Assembly: GCA_037355855.1 (NCBI GenBank) | Contig: CM074761.1 | Coordinates: 5,041,346 to 5,105,345 of the forward strand | Length of the DNA stretch: 64,000 nucleotides | Direction: 5' to 3' | Source of the DNA: Pseudo-nitzschia pungens | Taxonomy: Eukaryota > Bacillariophyta > Bacillariophyceae > Bacillariales > Bacillariaceae | Part shown: in pieces, positions 21,692 through 32,158 of the stretch | Layout: each line of letters starts with the position of its first letter | Position numbering within the stretch: the stretch's first letter is position 1 | Position numbers and translations under genes: made by a program | The notes under the pieces: model-generated | Told to the model about the DNA's origin: nothing | Database searches by the model: none | Seen by the model: the letters and a program-made list of their open reading frames with translations, nothing else

Positions 21692-22796
21692 CTATGTTTC
21701 ACGAAAGGATACAGGCGCCAGAAACCGCCAACCAGGTCGTAAACGAATCACGTCCTGATCCTGGAATCTATAGTCTCTCAAAAAGTCTTCAACTTTTGCT
21801 TCCTTGACGGAACGTTCGGACACATTCTGAGCGACTTTTGCCTCTGCCAGCGCTTTCGTAACGAACCAAGCAGATGGAGAGGTTGGACCTGGATTCTCAG
21901 TGTGGTATCCAAGAAAGTAGGCTATTGAGCCAATTAGACCCAGAGTGGAATGTGCCGAGGAGTACTTCATGCTTTTGGACAGTTTGACCCAGTTATCTCT
22001 AAACTCTTCGAGTTTTTTGTGAACAATCTGTTCCGTGGCAACAACACTCGACGATGATTCATAGAATTGATCATTCCTTCTTTCTCCGGGCAATGCAAGT
22101 GGTAACAAGACAACCGAACGAGATTCGGACATTTCTAACCTAGTCAACAGCGGACGGGCCACGATACCTTCCGAAGCTGTGGCTTCCAACAAGAGCAAGT
22201 TAGTTGGATCGTATTTATCACTTTCATTGTTTACATATCCCGGGACAACGATTCCTGGACACAATCCAACGTTCGCGCGCAACACGGTTAGTTCCATATC
22301 GTAACAGATAGTGTGCTTAAACCAAAATACGAACAAAAAGGATTTTGCACTTTTTGTTTGGTTTCAACAAACACTATTCTGCAGCTTTGGTACACAAATG
22401 GACCTACGTACCGCAATGATCGAATTTCCCATCTGCCATAGATTTACTATTGTCATCGAAACACAATAAGTTTCGCCCCAAAACGCAGACGAGAGCCGCC
22501 AAAGGACCCGCTGCACAGTGTTCCCATCTTCGGTCGAACAACAGAACATCTCCCGGCCTACACCTCTCAATCATCAAATCGTCGATTGTTTGGACATTGG
22601 GTACTCGAACGCGCGTCCGAACATCTTCGGCTCGTTTCTGGCGCTGGTCGATGGCCCATTTCCACCATACCAACACCGGAATCGATGAAACCACAGCACC
22701 AGCACCCATTTTCTTCAGGACTCGGACCCGCTTCGGAGTAAACATGTTCTGAAGCCGTTGACCGAGACCAACAGATTCATGCGACGGCGATGCCAT
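21692..22796 (-). CDS. Permuted papain-fold (YiiX/DUF830, NlpC-P60-like) protein
   Basis: Two exons, 22796-22412 and 22254-21692, joined across a 157-nt GT-AG intron (donor GTACGT), give 315 residues. Splicing creates FDHCGIVVPG, the typical histidine-containing DHxGI(V)V motif of permuted papain-fold amidases; it is preceded by RPGDVLLFDRRW and followed by NLLLLEATASEGIVARPL, the next family landmarks. A hydrophobic helix near residues 30-48 (MGAGAVVSSIPVLVWW) may anchor the protein. The nucleophile cysteine usually found in the C-terminal half is not evident: the corresponding segment reads SPSAWFVTKALAEA, so activity as a cysteine amidase is doubtful. Related eukaryotic proteins act on lipids or peptides; the substrate is unknown here. 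Confidence 0.68.
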
Positions 22797-23333
22797 CTTT
22801 GTTGATGTTTTGTTTTCTTCCCTTTGATTTGTTCTGGTTGTAGCACTAACTTTGCGAGTATAGCTGTGCCCGATGAGTGCCGAAACAGTTGTTATCTAAA
22901 CAGTTGGTTATGAGATCAAAGTGTATTCTCACCGGCTTCGGTGTGCAGATTATCAGTTCTTTGGCGTCGGAAATGAAACACGTTGACTGAGCAAAAGGAT
23001 TTTAACACGAAATTATGTTGATCGAGAATGGTAAAAGCCCAAGATTCACGGTTACTATCGTTCGTGACAGTAAAGCTTTACCTGGTACTGGTAAGGTTAA
23101 GGTTACTCGTACTCGTACATACTCCTACTCCGATACCTGGTAATCTTACTCGTAACGTTTTTCGTTCGTACAGTATTGTTGTTAGCCGTGACTGAGTCAC
23201 TCATCGATGTAACAGATACAGGACTGTTCGCAGTCACGTTTACGATACGATGTTGGATACCATGAGTATGGTTATTACTGCGTAACCTTAGGACTCGTAG
23301 TTTCAAAAACTCAGCAACCGCCAACAACAACCT
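22797..23333. other. Intergenic spacer left of the inverted-repeat element
   Basis: No gene. GTACTGGTAAGGTTAAGG and TACTCGTAC-like words cluster at 23080-23160. Confidence 0.5.
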
Positions 23334-23472
23334 GGAACATGGTTGATTTTTTGGAAAAAAATTACTTCGTAGATATTAAATTCTTCGATCATCCCAAAAA
23401 TCGCGCACGATCCAATCTCTCCGCGCGCGACGAAAATTTGAAAATAAAAATTAAATTCTCGAAACCCCCTGC

Positions 23473-23550
23473 GACACCAGTCGACACCAGTCGACACCAG
23501 TCGACACCAGTCGACACCAGTCGACACCAGTAGACACCAGTCGACACCGG
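23473..23550. repeat. 10-bp minisatellite, left block (8 units)
   Basis: Unit GACACCAGTC is repeated eight times with one or two substitutions (TAGACACCAG, GACACCGG). The same unit in the same orientation recurs at 23936-24033. Confidence 0.95.
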
Positions 23551-23934
23551 TGTTCGTATGTTCGTATGTTCGTATGTTCGTATGTTCATACGTTGGTATG
23601 TTCGTCTGTTCGTCTGTTCGTATGATTGTATGTTCGTTTGTTCGTCTGTTCGTCTGTTCATCTGTTCATACGTTGGTACGTTCGTCTGTTCGTATACTTG
23701 TATGTTCGTATGTTCTTCTGTTCGTTTGTTCGTCTGTTCGTCTGTTCATACGTTGGTACAATAGTTTATTCGTATGATGTTCATACGTTCGTCAATTCAT
23801 ACGTTGGTACAATCGTTTATTCGTATCATTGTATGTTCGTCTGTTCGTCTTATGTTCGTCTGTTCTTCTGTACGATCGTACAGACGAACATACGAACATA
23901 CGAACATACTGCTTGTACATTCGTATGTTCGTCA
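23551..23934. repeat. 8-bp minisatellite (TTCGTATG / TTCGTCTG), central block
   Basis: Imperfect array of TTCGTATG and TTCGTCTG units interspersed with ATACGTTGGTA. Near 23870-23908 the orientation flips to CGAACATA units around a CGATCG centre, making a potential hairpin. It yields long repetitive open frames of Phe-Val-Cys-Ser type that are not genes. Confidence 0.95.
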
Positions 23935-23935
23935 T

Positions 23936-24033
23936 GACACCAGTCGACACCAGACGACACCAGACGACACCAGTCGACACCAGTCGACACCAGTCGACAC
24001 CAGTCGACACCAGTCGACACCAGTAGACACCAG
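23936..24033. repeat. 10-bp minisatellite, right block (10 units)
   Basis: Ten copies of the GACACCAGTC unit, including GACACCAGAC variants, in direct orientation relative to the left block. Confidence 0.95.
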
Positions 24034-24170
24034 TTTGGGTACTGCGGGAAATTATTTTTTTAAAATAATTTCTCAAATCGCGCACGGCGCGTGATTCTCA
24101 TATTTTTAGCGAGGGGGGAGGACCGGGAATTTCATAATTCCTTCAAAAAACTAAAAATCAACCATGTTCC

Positions 24171-24420
24171 TGGAGCCATGCATTGCAGCATAATTGCAAC
24201 GCATCTGGCATCAGGGTCACCAGTCATGCCGCTTTCTATCGGTAACTTACTACGAAGTACGAAGTATCTTCCTACGGTATTTGAGCAGCGATCACCGAAT
24301 TTTTCACGAGTAACATACCGTAAGCCTTACCGTACAATGCCGACAACGAGAACCTATTTCGATTGGGATAAGAAAACATAATCACCATCTAATCATAAAG
24401 ACGATTGAAAAACAACCAAC
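24171..24420. other. Upstream region of the SAP-domain gene
   Basis: 250 bases with TACGAAGTACGAAGTA and CCGTAAGCCTTACCG words; no gene. Confidence 0.4.
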
Positions 24421-25266
24421 ATGGGGACGATCGATATAAAAAAGATGAAAGGTGAGACTCTTGAACGCTTGCGGTCCGAACAGAAGCGAAACTTTCCCTC
24501 ACCACTATTTTTTTTCCCGCAACGTTTTCTCGCATTCACTCGTTACGCAGTATCGGATCTCCGAGCAGAGCTTTCCAAACGTGGATTGCCAACCGATGGA
24601 CTAAAAGCCGAACTCGTGAATAGATTGCAAGTTCGCCTCGACGAGGAGGAATTCGGTTTGGCGGAAGCTCCCACAACTTCCGCAACTGCCACACCACCAG
24701 GGCCATCCACGGCACCTGTTCCAGCACCTGCTCCCAGTGCAAAAGAGCCAGAAGTGGAAAAAGAAGATGTCGTTGCTCCGGAGAGTAAAACAGAAGAACC
24801 CGCTCAGACTTTGGAAGAGCAAACGAAAAATGCCGATAGCAGTGGCAGTGCTAAAGAATCTACAGCAGCAGTTGTAGAAAAACTGGCCCCAGCCAAATCA
24901 CCGAAAGCGATCGATACGAAAGGGATGACTTTTGAAGAGAAAAAAAAGGCACGGGCCGCTAGATTCGGAATCACAGAATCCATTGCAAAAATGGATGACA
25001 CAAAAAAGCATTCTCGCAAGCGAGAAAGGGGAAATCGTGGAGAAGGAAATAATGCTAAACAAAAAAAAGTAGAAGGAGGAAAAGGTCGTGATGGGGCTGG
25101 AAACAACAAGTCCTCGGGAACACAGAAGAAGAACACTATGTTTGATTCACTTTCCAAAGAAGAATTGGAAAAGCGATTACAGCGGGCAAAGAAGTTTGGG
25201 ATTGAGAACGATGCCGTTGATGCCATGAAGACTGCTTTGCGGAAATTCCGGTTTGAAGGAAAATGA
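24421..25266 (+). CDS. SAP-domain nucleic-acid-binding protein, Tho1/SARNP-like
   Basis: Two exons, 24421-24451 and 24551-25266, give 248 residues. The 99-nt intron (G/GTGAGA...ACGCAG/TA) is a multiple of three with no in-frame stop, but removing it produces MKVSDLRAELSKRGLPTDG, a clean SAP helix-extended-helix motif continuing LKAELVNRL. A Pro/Ala/Thr and then acidic linker follows, then FEEKKKARAARFGI and, at the C-terminus, EELEKRLQRAKKFGI. These RxxRFGI-type repeats are typical of Tho1/SARNP (CIP29) proteins, which bind RNA/DNA and work with the TREX mRNA export machinery. A Lys/Arg/Gly-rich segment (KHSRKRERGNRGE) suits nuclear localisation and RNA contact. Confidence 0.85.
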   Translation: MGTIDIKKMKGETLERLRSEQKRNFPSPLFFFPQRFLAFTRYAVSDLRAELSKRGLPTDGLKAELVNRLQVRLDEEEFGLAEAPTTSATATPPGPSTAPVPAPAPSAKEPEVEKEDVVAPESKTEEPAQTLEEQTKNADSSGSAKESTAAVVEKLAPAKSPKAIDTKGMTFEEKKKARAARFGITESIAKMDDTKKHSRKRERGNRGEGNNAKQKKVEGGKGRDGAGNNKSSGTQKKNTMFDSLSKEELEKRLQRAKKFGIENDAVDAMKTALRKFRFEGK

Positions 25267-25920
25267 TTTCGTTCTTGACTTTTTTTGTTGAGAAAAACAT
25301 AACTTTCAATCGTGGTAAACTACACGTAGCCGAATTCTTTCATGTGCAACGGAAACGACCAGACTTGTACGCACCTTTGTGATAGTTCATGAAATTTATC
25401 AAAATTTTAATTTGAAAACAGAGGAAGATCTGTCACATATCAGGAGGACGAGTTTCTGTACATTAGCTGTTCAATGGTGTCAACACTACAAATCAATCTC
25501 GTGTGAACGGATTGACAAAGATGCGGATAGAAATACTTCCGGTATATCGTAACTAGCAGGATTTTCTCGGTCTTTTTCATTCTGAGCATTGTAATAGCCT
25601 GCCGTTTCGACGTGTATTGAAATACTTCGGTATCGAGTAATATGAAATCGTTAGTTTTACTAATATACTGTACTTTACTTTACAGTGTGATAGTTGTGGA
25701 AATCTAATAGTGACATGGCTCGCTCGTTCCGTCCTTCGATGCTTTTCCTTCCGTGCCACATAAATCGAAGCATCACGGACGAAAGTCTTCTCAATCAGCA
25801 AACAACTTCGATTAACTGAAAGAACTCTTTAGTCGTCCGCGTGATTTGTTTCATCGGAACGCGTGATTTGTTTCATCGGAAAAATATATCAATTGCGTTC
25901 CGAGTTCGCGTATCTGTGCT
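25267..25920. other. Convergent spacer
   Basis: AT-rich 3' flanks of two convergent genes. A 22-bp tandem duplication lies at 25839-25881. No gene is supported. Confidence 0.45.
25839..25881. repeat. 22-bp tandem duplication
   Basis: The block CGTGATTTGTTTCATCGGAA occurs twice head to tail (period 22), the second copy preceded by CG. Confidence 0.85.
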
Positions 25921-26882
25921 TTATTTGTAGTTGTATGACACATATCGTGGAGCTGGAGGGTAGTATCCTCTGTGATAGTGGGGATGCGGATGAGGTACGG
26001 GAGCATGTACTTCGATAGTATCCTGGTGGGGCATGCAGAACGTGGGGTGGTGGCGGTATATTCCTGGGGGGCCCATAACTATAAGCCTCGTAGTGGTGGT
26101 GCGGGTTCATGCGTCTCATGTGTTGGGGCTGACCTCCGTGGCTGTGCGGGGATTGGATGTGGGGAATACGCTCGCAGTGATTCCCACTCATACCGGTGGA
26201 GATTGGTTGTCTTGATTCCTGTGAAATCATAACTTTTGTTGGTGGTGATGGAGGAGTCTTTTTCTTTTCTTCCTTGGGCTTTTCGGTTAATGTTGCGGAG
26301 CCGGATTTAAGAGATAACATTGCTGCGACGGCGGCTTCTTCTTCCGGTACCAATGGCTCTTCCAGTTTTTCGTCGGGAAGAACTCTTGCTATATTGTTCG
26401 TTGGTGGTGGCGTACGAGTCGGAGTCACTACTGCTGCCTTTTTTTCCGAAGGCGACCCTGGTGGCGTTGGTGATGGTTTCGACCTACCACTGTGGGCTTC
26501 GTCAAGCGACTTTTGTGATTCAAAAGAAACAACGTTGTAGATAGGTTCCGACGAAATTTTACGGCGCTGTTGACGGTAAGGCAGCTCAGCCCTCACGCCG
26601 CTCCATGACTCTCCTACGGATTCTGCCAAATGTACAGGTTTGTACGCTTGGAAACCGAGATTGTGGATGGTGGTGAATAGAGCGCATCACCATTCCCGGT
26701 CTTGGAGAATCGTGAATTTTTATTTTGTCAGCTCCCTGTACATCTGTTTCCCCCCGCTTCTTGTCAAGCATGGCTTGGCGCTTCCTCGCACGGCACCTTT
26801 GTTGCCTCAAACGAGCGGCGGCCCGTTTGCGTGCCAAACGCTCCGCAGGAGTCAGTTTTGGTGAATCGCTCTTTGTTCCCAT
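25921..26882 (-). CDS. Basic-motif nuclear protein, lineage-specific; frame interrupted twice
   Basis: First part (from ATG 26882): LTPAERLARKRAAARLRQQR followed by CRARKR, a strongly basic helix reminiscent of a bZIP basic region, but the Asn and the leucine heptads of true bZIPs are missing. The frame breaks at about 26682-26688, one apparent extra base: the next frame resumes with LFTTIHNLGFQAYKPVHLAE then SVGESWSGVRAELPYRQQRR, which has strong protein character. Then come Pro/Glu-rich and His/Pro/Tyr-rich low-complexity segments. A second break at about 26010-26015 (one apparent missing base) leads to a third frame reading HPHPHYHRGYYPPAPRYVSY and a stop at 25921-25923; without it the protein would end at 25889. 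I infer a transcription- or chromatin-associated protein from composition only. Confidence 0.6.
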
Positions 26883-27605
26883 TGTCGGTTTGTCTTTACC
26901 CCGTGCTGTTGTCTCGGACTTCCCGTTCGTTGACTTGCAATAGCTCTCCAGCTTATTTGTGCCATACCAACGCTTGAACAACAATCAACACTATCTTCTT
27001 TGGAAACTAAGTCTTGTGACAACACTAGATCGGAGGTGTATGTGAGCGCATACCCACATAGGATTATTTAGAAGTAGAATTAAAATTACTTAGGGAGCAG
27101 AATCGCTAAGTGTGGTAGTATTCGCGCGCAGGGCGATCATCTATATCCAATGCCCTTGGTTTTGATGGCGAATACCGAACTTACTGGATTTTCAGTCAAA
27201 TTCAACGGTCACGCTTCTCTCAAACGCCTAAGTGACCGTACTGTACACGGTATTCACAGAACTCATTCATGCGAAAAACTTGGTGGGCGTGTCCTTAATT
27301 CCACATACCTCTGCCCTCCATGAAGCGTGACCGTTAGGTTTATTCAGTATCGGCAATAATGAATTTATCACTAACGGAGACCAAAAAAATCCATTGCATT
27401 CGTGTGTGTCTTTGAAGTAAAATGAGGTTGGGAGAGCTATCAGCGAATATCGCCGTAATGAAAGATCATCGTACCAACCAAGAATGCATGACACTCCGAA
27501 TACATTACTCGTACCTAGTTTTTGCATACTCCAAAACAAGTCCCACAGAACAATACAGAACGTACATACGAATTCAATAGTGAAACTTACAACATCGACG
27601 AGAAC
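26883..27605. other. Divergent spacer
   Basis: 5' flanks of the basic-motif gene and of the small membrane protein gene. The minus-strand frame of the former stays open to about 26984 but contains no upstream ATG. Nothing else is seen. Confidence 0.45.
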
Positions 27606-28091
27606 ATGAATTATACAAAGGGTCGCGTCGGATTCCTTCTAGCAATCGCTGCTTGCTTTGCCCTTTTCTGCACTTTGAGTTTCAGCATTGATCGCGGAGC
27701 TACCCTGAGTGACCAGCGAAATAGAGGAGGGGCATCAAGCCATTGGTTCTCCGATGCCTTTGAAGCCGCCGAAGAGGGGATTTCCAGCGAAAAAATAAGA
27801 CATGACTCCGAGCACGGCACAAGTCCTGCTAGGCAATCGCTGAGAACGCCGAATGCATCAACGAAATCCTCAGCGTCTCCAATCTCAAGTGCAGAGTCGA
27901 GAAGAAGACTTCCTGCGAACATGAATCTGAATGATCCGGCTGCGGCAGGGGCAATTCTTTTCATCATTGTTCTTCTTTTTCTTCTGTGTTGCTGCCGAGG
28001 AATGCTTTGCGACCTACTTGCATGCGTTTGTCTTTACGAAATTTGCTGCGACGACGGTGTCGTTGGAAATTTTGATTTGATGCCGCTTTAA
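27606..28091 (+). CDS. Small membrane protein with Cys-rich hydrophobic tail
   Basis: 161 residues from the first ATG. A signal peptide or signal anchor (VGFLLAIAACFALFCTLSFS) is followed by about 80 polar residues rich in Ser, Arg and Glu, including an RRRL site just before the second hydrophobic block. The C-terminus is a second membrane helix (AGAILFIIVLLFLLCCC) running into a Cys-dense motif: LLACVCLYEICCDDG, then VVGNFDLM. Tails of this layout (membrane helix, Cys cluster, EICCDDG, FxLM end) are, from memory, widespread in diatom genomes. Palmitoylation or metal/disulfide binding by the cysteines is possible, but there is no evidence for a function. Confidence 0.65.
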   Translation: MNYTKGRVGFLLAIAACFALFCTLSFSIDRGATLSDQRNRGGASSHWFSDAFEAAEEGISSEKIRHDSEHGTSPARQSLRTPNASTKSSASPISSAESRRRLPANMNLNDPAAAGAILFIIVLLFLLCCCRGMLCDLLACVCLYEICCDDGVVGNFDLMPL

Positions 28092-30340
28092 AACTTATCG
28101 CATCAGACCGCTCATAACAGTTCTGTAACCTAAAGTGTACAATCACCAAGTTATTTACGCAATCATCTTGTCAGATTAAATTAGAAAGTAGTATTAATTA
28201 AAATAAGATCAGCTGACTACCAATACCTTGTCGATTTGACATTGAGGATGAAGACTAATTTATTGCCTTCTTCAAGATTTCGAGTCAAAAGAGAAACAAA
28301 GCAATGGAAAATCGCAGTTACTCTCATTCTTGATCGTTGCCGAACCTGGACTATGGTGTAACGCACCTCAAGTTCAAGGCAAATGACTGGGATTGTCACT
28401 TTCTCGCATAACTATTTTGGCTCCTTGGGCCCAATAGTCAAATAGGAAACTGACCTTTTCAACTTATACTGCCTCATTTCGCATTTGGGAGAAACGATCA
28501 AACCCTATCCTGTTCTGTAAAAGTATCCTTTTGGAAGAGTAAAATGTATGTTGTAAACGTATCTAATGCAGTGATCCGAACAGAATCGTTTTCACTACTT
28601 TCCATAGTATTTTGTCGTCCGATAAGTGCAGTAATTGCCGTGCCGTAGAGGCAAATTCTTTTCTCATACAGAAAAAATTCATTTCAACACTTTTATGTGC
28701 GGTTGCATAAGTGTCAAAGCTACTGTTTCATATTATATTTTGGAACGGATTCAGATGCAATAATTCTCTCATCCAGTCTTCACAAAAGTTACGCGAGCAA
28801 TCACCACCAAAGGGATCCATGCTGATTACTAGTCCGAGCTGCAGATGTAGTAAGAAGCATAGAGACAAACTATTTTCAATATTATTTCCCTCCGTTGTGC
28901 TTAATGTCTTACTGCGATACTGTATTGGATGGAACGCATCTCTAATCAAAATCCACTTGACGGTACATAGTTGACGTCTTTTATGGAATACTTCTTCAGA
29001 TTAGTAACATGAAGATCGCCGATTATCTCAATCAATGAAAGAATTTGAGAGAGGAGAACATGATGTCTACTGTACTGGTGATTACCCAGTACATTACTCG
29101 TAGGTGAGAGTATTACCTGTGCAACTACGAGTTTTAGTTCGTACTCGTACTCATCCGTACGTAAGATTGTCGTAATGCCAAAAAGAACAACGCAATCATT
29201 CGCACATTGGCATCGACCTGGCATCAATCCGGCATCAACCCGGCATCAATCCTTAGACTTTTAGCAATATGACTCCGACCATAAGATCTTACCACTCTGG
29301 TTGATACAGAAAAATAATTCAAGGCTTCCAAGTATTTATTTTTCTCACCACTTTTTAACGGTAATTTTCACGAATTGTCAGAGTTGAGCTGCGGTGCTTG
29401 TACTGGTGAAAAGTGACGACTCCTACGCTACATAAGGTTACCGGTACCTATACCCTTACGTTGATTGATACGAAGTAAGGTTATGTACAATACGGTAAAA
29501 CAGAATTCATCATGCCATGTGTTCGTTGTTACAAAAGGGGGGAACACACTAAAGTTTCAAAAAAGGTGCGGAAGAAACTACTTCAACGTATTCGTACGTC
29601 GCTGCTGGTAGGTGAAAACCTGAATTTTGCCACAAAGACGGGACGCCCCGCAAAGAGCTAGCCTGAAAGAACTTGGACATAGCACGTGTAAGGCATGGCG
29701 ATGCGCACCGGACAGGTTCGTACGTACCACTTTCTTCCGAGGATCCCCGGATTCCGTCGACATTCGAACTTGACAACAACCGACGGCAACTGCAACACAA
29801 AAAACAATCGGCCAATCATTGATTGATGAAAACAAAAAGGATCTGCAATCAGTGACGAAGACGTTACCGGTAATTTACTTCTTCTATTCCCAGATTTTCA
29901 GAGCGAGAGACTAAGGTACGAGTACGGGTAACCTTAAGATTACCACAAAGAGATAGTATTATTGATAATCGTATTTTCACGCCAAGTTTCTTGATCAGAG
30001 ACAGTACAAACAATCAAGTCTGATCGAACCAACTCGAATCAGTAAAGATTCATGGTAGCGGTACAACTACGAACTCTTTGACAGATCAACTAAAACCAGT
30101 CGTATTAGGATATAATATACTACTACGTATATATGTAATATGGACGCGGGGAAAGAGGAAATGATATTGGAAGGATCCGATGGTGAGCGTCCGTCGTCAT
30201 CGAACACTCCACAGGTGGCACAAGAACGACACAAAAATTTTCTGTGTCACAGAGCTCGCGACGATTCTTCCTACAACGCCGAGAACAGGTCCATTGACTT
30301 GTTCGAGAACGAACATCATTTGCCTATACACAACAAAAGA
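28092..30340. other. Long intergenic spacer
   Basis: About 2.2 kb without a supported gene. It holds a short ATCAAYCCGGC tandem repeat at 29214-29252 and GTAC/GGTTACCGGTACC words around 29440-29480 and 29860-29935. The plus frame of the downstream gene is open from an ATG at 30140, but these 67 residues look untranslated (see next entry). Confidence 0.5.
29214..29252. repeat. Short tandem repeat (GGCATCAAYCC)
   Basis: About 3.5 imperfect copies of an 11-bp unit. Confidence 0.7.
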
Positions 30341-32071
30341 ATGGAAAACAAAACAGGGAGAAGATTCGGAATAAACAATAGGATATATCTTGCAATGGTC
30401 ACAATATTGTATTTTTCGTGTGGCAAGTCAGAGGGCTTTAATTTCAAGACCTTGTCGAGACGAAGACTACAGCGCATGCAAAACAATGTCACGACGAACC
30501 GAAAAACTGCAACAGCGGGGACGTTTTCGAAAGAATCTCGACAACTAGCGGACAGTATTTCGTTGTGTATGAACCAAAACTCCGAGGAAGCGTCCGAAAA
30601 TCCTGACGATCAGGAGGAAAACGACGGAACTACCAAGCCCGGGGCAGATTCTTCCACTGGGTCAGATTCCGATATAAGAAAAGTGAGGAATGAATTCAAG
30701 AAGCGGATCACACGGTTGGAAGACATTGTATCGAGACAAGAAGTAGAAATCCACAGACTCAAGAATACCTGTACAGAACTGAGCGAAGTTTCCCAAGCTT
30801 TTGGACAACTTCTCAAATTATTGCGTGAGGCGGGGCTCGATGCCGATAGCTTCGACGCGGGGAAAAGCGATCCCGACACAAAGACACGGGAGCAAATTGC
30901 TGACAACGATGATTCTGCAAGAAATACCGAAACGGCCAACAAAGTAGAAGCTTCCTTGGGAAAGGTTATCGAATCTTACGACGACGCCCTGATTTTTGGG
31001 ACAGCACCGACCTCTGTGATTGATGCTGCCGACGGCGCTGGTGCTGCCATACTCGCTGCGATGCTCGGAGGAAAGCAACGCATGTTGGTCGACGTTCGAG
31101 ATGCCGAGTTGAGCACCGATCCCGAAACACTGGTGCAATTCATCGAGCTTGCTATCCTACCCATTGCAGCTGGATTGGAAGGCTTGAAAAGCACCAGGAA
31201 CAGAGTGAAGATCGTCTTCCCCAAAGTTTCTCAGCTTCTAGAGTATAGGAGGACAATGGCATTGGCTGCTCCAGAAGTCGTTGCATTGAGTACGCTGGGG
31301 TTCGATCCGGTTGAGAAAAGAGACAAACTGGTTGTAATTGTTGCTCCCGAGCCAGATGACGAAGAAGGCATCCAGGCAATACGAGATCTACTAACTCCGT
31401 CAGAGGAAGGTGTGCTACCAATCCAGCAGCCGGTTGTCATTCTGAACTATCATATGCTGCCCTTCTCGGGTGTAGAGTTGGACTTCGAAACAGCATACCA
31501 TTTGAGGTTACTCGCCGTTCAGTACATGGCAGATAGCGATGTCGAAGAAATGGTCGAAGAAATAGAGGAAGCCGAAACGACAGCAACACCTGATGGGGAA
31601 GAAATCGAAGGCATTGCTGATACCCAAGATCTGGAAGTTGAAAGCGACGACGATGAAGATGACATCGATGACGAAGCCTTGGAAAGTGCGATGAAGCACG
31701 CTCACGAAGTTGGTGTCAATGAAGGTGTTACGAGAGCTATGGTCATTCGGGCATATCCCAGACCTTGGCATATTTTCGTCGATTTATCCCCAAACACAAA
31801 CGCTGATTTCGAAGTCGCTGCGACCTTTGACAAGGAACCCACAATGGACGAACTGAATTTCGCCATCGTCGAATGTCTCGAAGGAAGCGAACGGGAAGAC
31901 GAGATTGTTGCGCAACAAATGCAACAAGCACTCGAAGACGGGCAACTAAACCAAGTATCTAGTATGATTAGTGAGAGCCTCGATCAATATTTTGACGACG
32001 ACGAAGATGATATTTCACTAGACGATGACGAAGATGACGATTTCGACATGTTCGAGGAAGATAGTGTGTAG
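30341..32071 (+). CDS. DUF1995 / LPA3-like protein, probably plastid
   Basis: 576 residues from ATG 30341; an in-frame ATG at 30140 would add 67 residues. The later start is preferred because it exposes a signal peptide (RIYLAMVTILYFSCGKSEG) ending before a Phe, the diatom plastid-import layout. A coiled-coil follows (about residues 110-160, RITRLEDIVSRQEVEIHRLK). The main domain resembles DUF1995 (plant LOW PSII ACCUMULATION 3): DDALIFGTAPTSVIDAA, LVDVRDAELSTDPETLVQF, VKIVFPKVSQLLEY, PVVILNYHMLPFSGVEL and AYPRPWHIFVDL. A strongly acidic insertion (about 460-500) splits it, and the C-terminus is an Asp/Glu tail. LPA3 helps photosystem II assembly in plants; a similar role is only inferred. 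Confidence 0.75.
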   Translation: MENKTGRRFGINNRIYLAMVTILYFSCGKSEGFNFKTLSRRRLQRMQNNVTTNRKTATAGTFSKESRQLADSISLCMNQNSEEASENPDDQEENDGTTKPGADSSTGSDSDIRKVRNEFKKRITRLEDIVSRQEVEIHRLKNTCTELSEVSQAFGQLLKLLREAGLDADSFDAGKSDPDTKTREQIADNDDSARNTETANKVEASLGKVIESYDDALIFGTAPTSVIDAADGAGAAILAAMLGGKQRMLVDVRDAELSTDPETLVQFIELAILPIAAGLEGLKSTRNRVKIVFPKVSQLLEYRRTMALAAPEVVALSTLGFDPVEKRDKLVVIVAPEPDDEEGIQAIRDLLTPSEEGVLPIQQPVVILNYHMLPFSGVELDFETAYHLRLLAVQYMADSDVEEMVEEIEEAETTATPDGEEIEGIADTQDLEVESDDDEDDIDDEALESAMKHAHEVGVNEGVTRAMVIRAYPRPWHIFVDLSPNTNADFEVAATFDKEPTMDELNFAIVECLEGSEREDEIVAQQMQQALEDGQLNQVSSMISESLDQYFDDDEDDISLDDDEDDDFDMFEEDSV

Positions 32072-32158
32072 AACATAATATAGCCACTAGAGAAGTATTA
32101 CATCAGTGATTTAGTTCTCGAACAAAACAAGTACATGAACTGATTGCACTGCTCAATT

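Larger units (their letters stand above)
23334..24170. mobile_element. Non-autonomous element with terminal inverted repeats and minisatellite core
   Basis: The 18-mer GGAACATGGTTGATTTTT at 23334-23351 recurs as its exact reverse complement at 24153-24170. Weaker inverted similarity continues inward (TCGCGCACG near both ends, AT-rich stretches). Between the ends lie three minisatellite blocks and no protein. This is the architecture of a small non-autonomous DNA transposon or foldback element, inferred from structure alone; no target-site duplication could be assigned with confidence. Confidence 0.6.

Noticed and set aside
23473..24033. CRISPR-like array
   Set aside because: Units are 8-10 bp with no unique spacers, inside a eukaryotic nuclear context; they are minisatellites.
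23550..24094. Repetitive Phe-Val-Cys-Ser and Thr-Pro-Val-Asp open frames as a repeat protein
   Set aside because: Produced by 8- and 10-bp minisatellites in several frames on both strands; no start context or flanking domain.
30140..30340. N-terminal extension of the DUF1995 protein from ATG 30140
   Set aside because: It would bury the signal peptide that starts at 30341; polar, low-conservation-looking residues.
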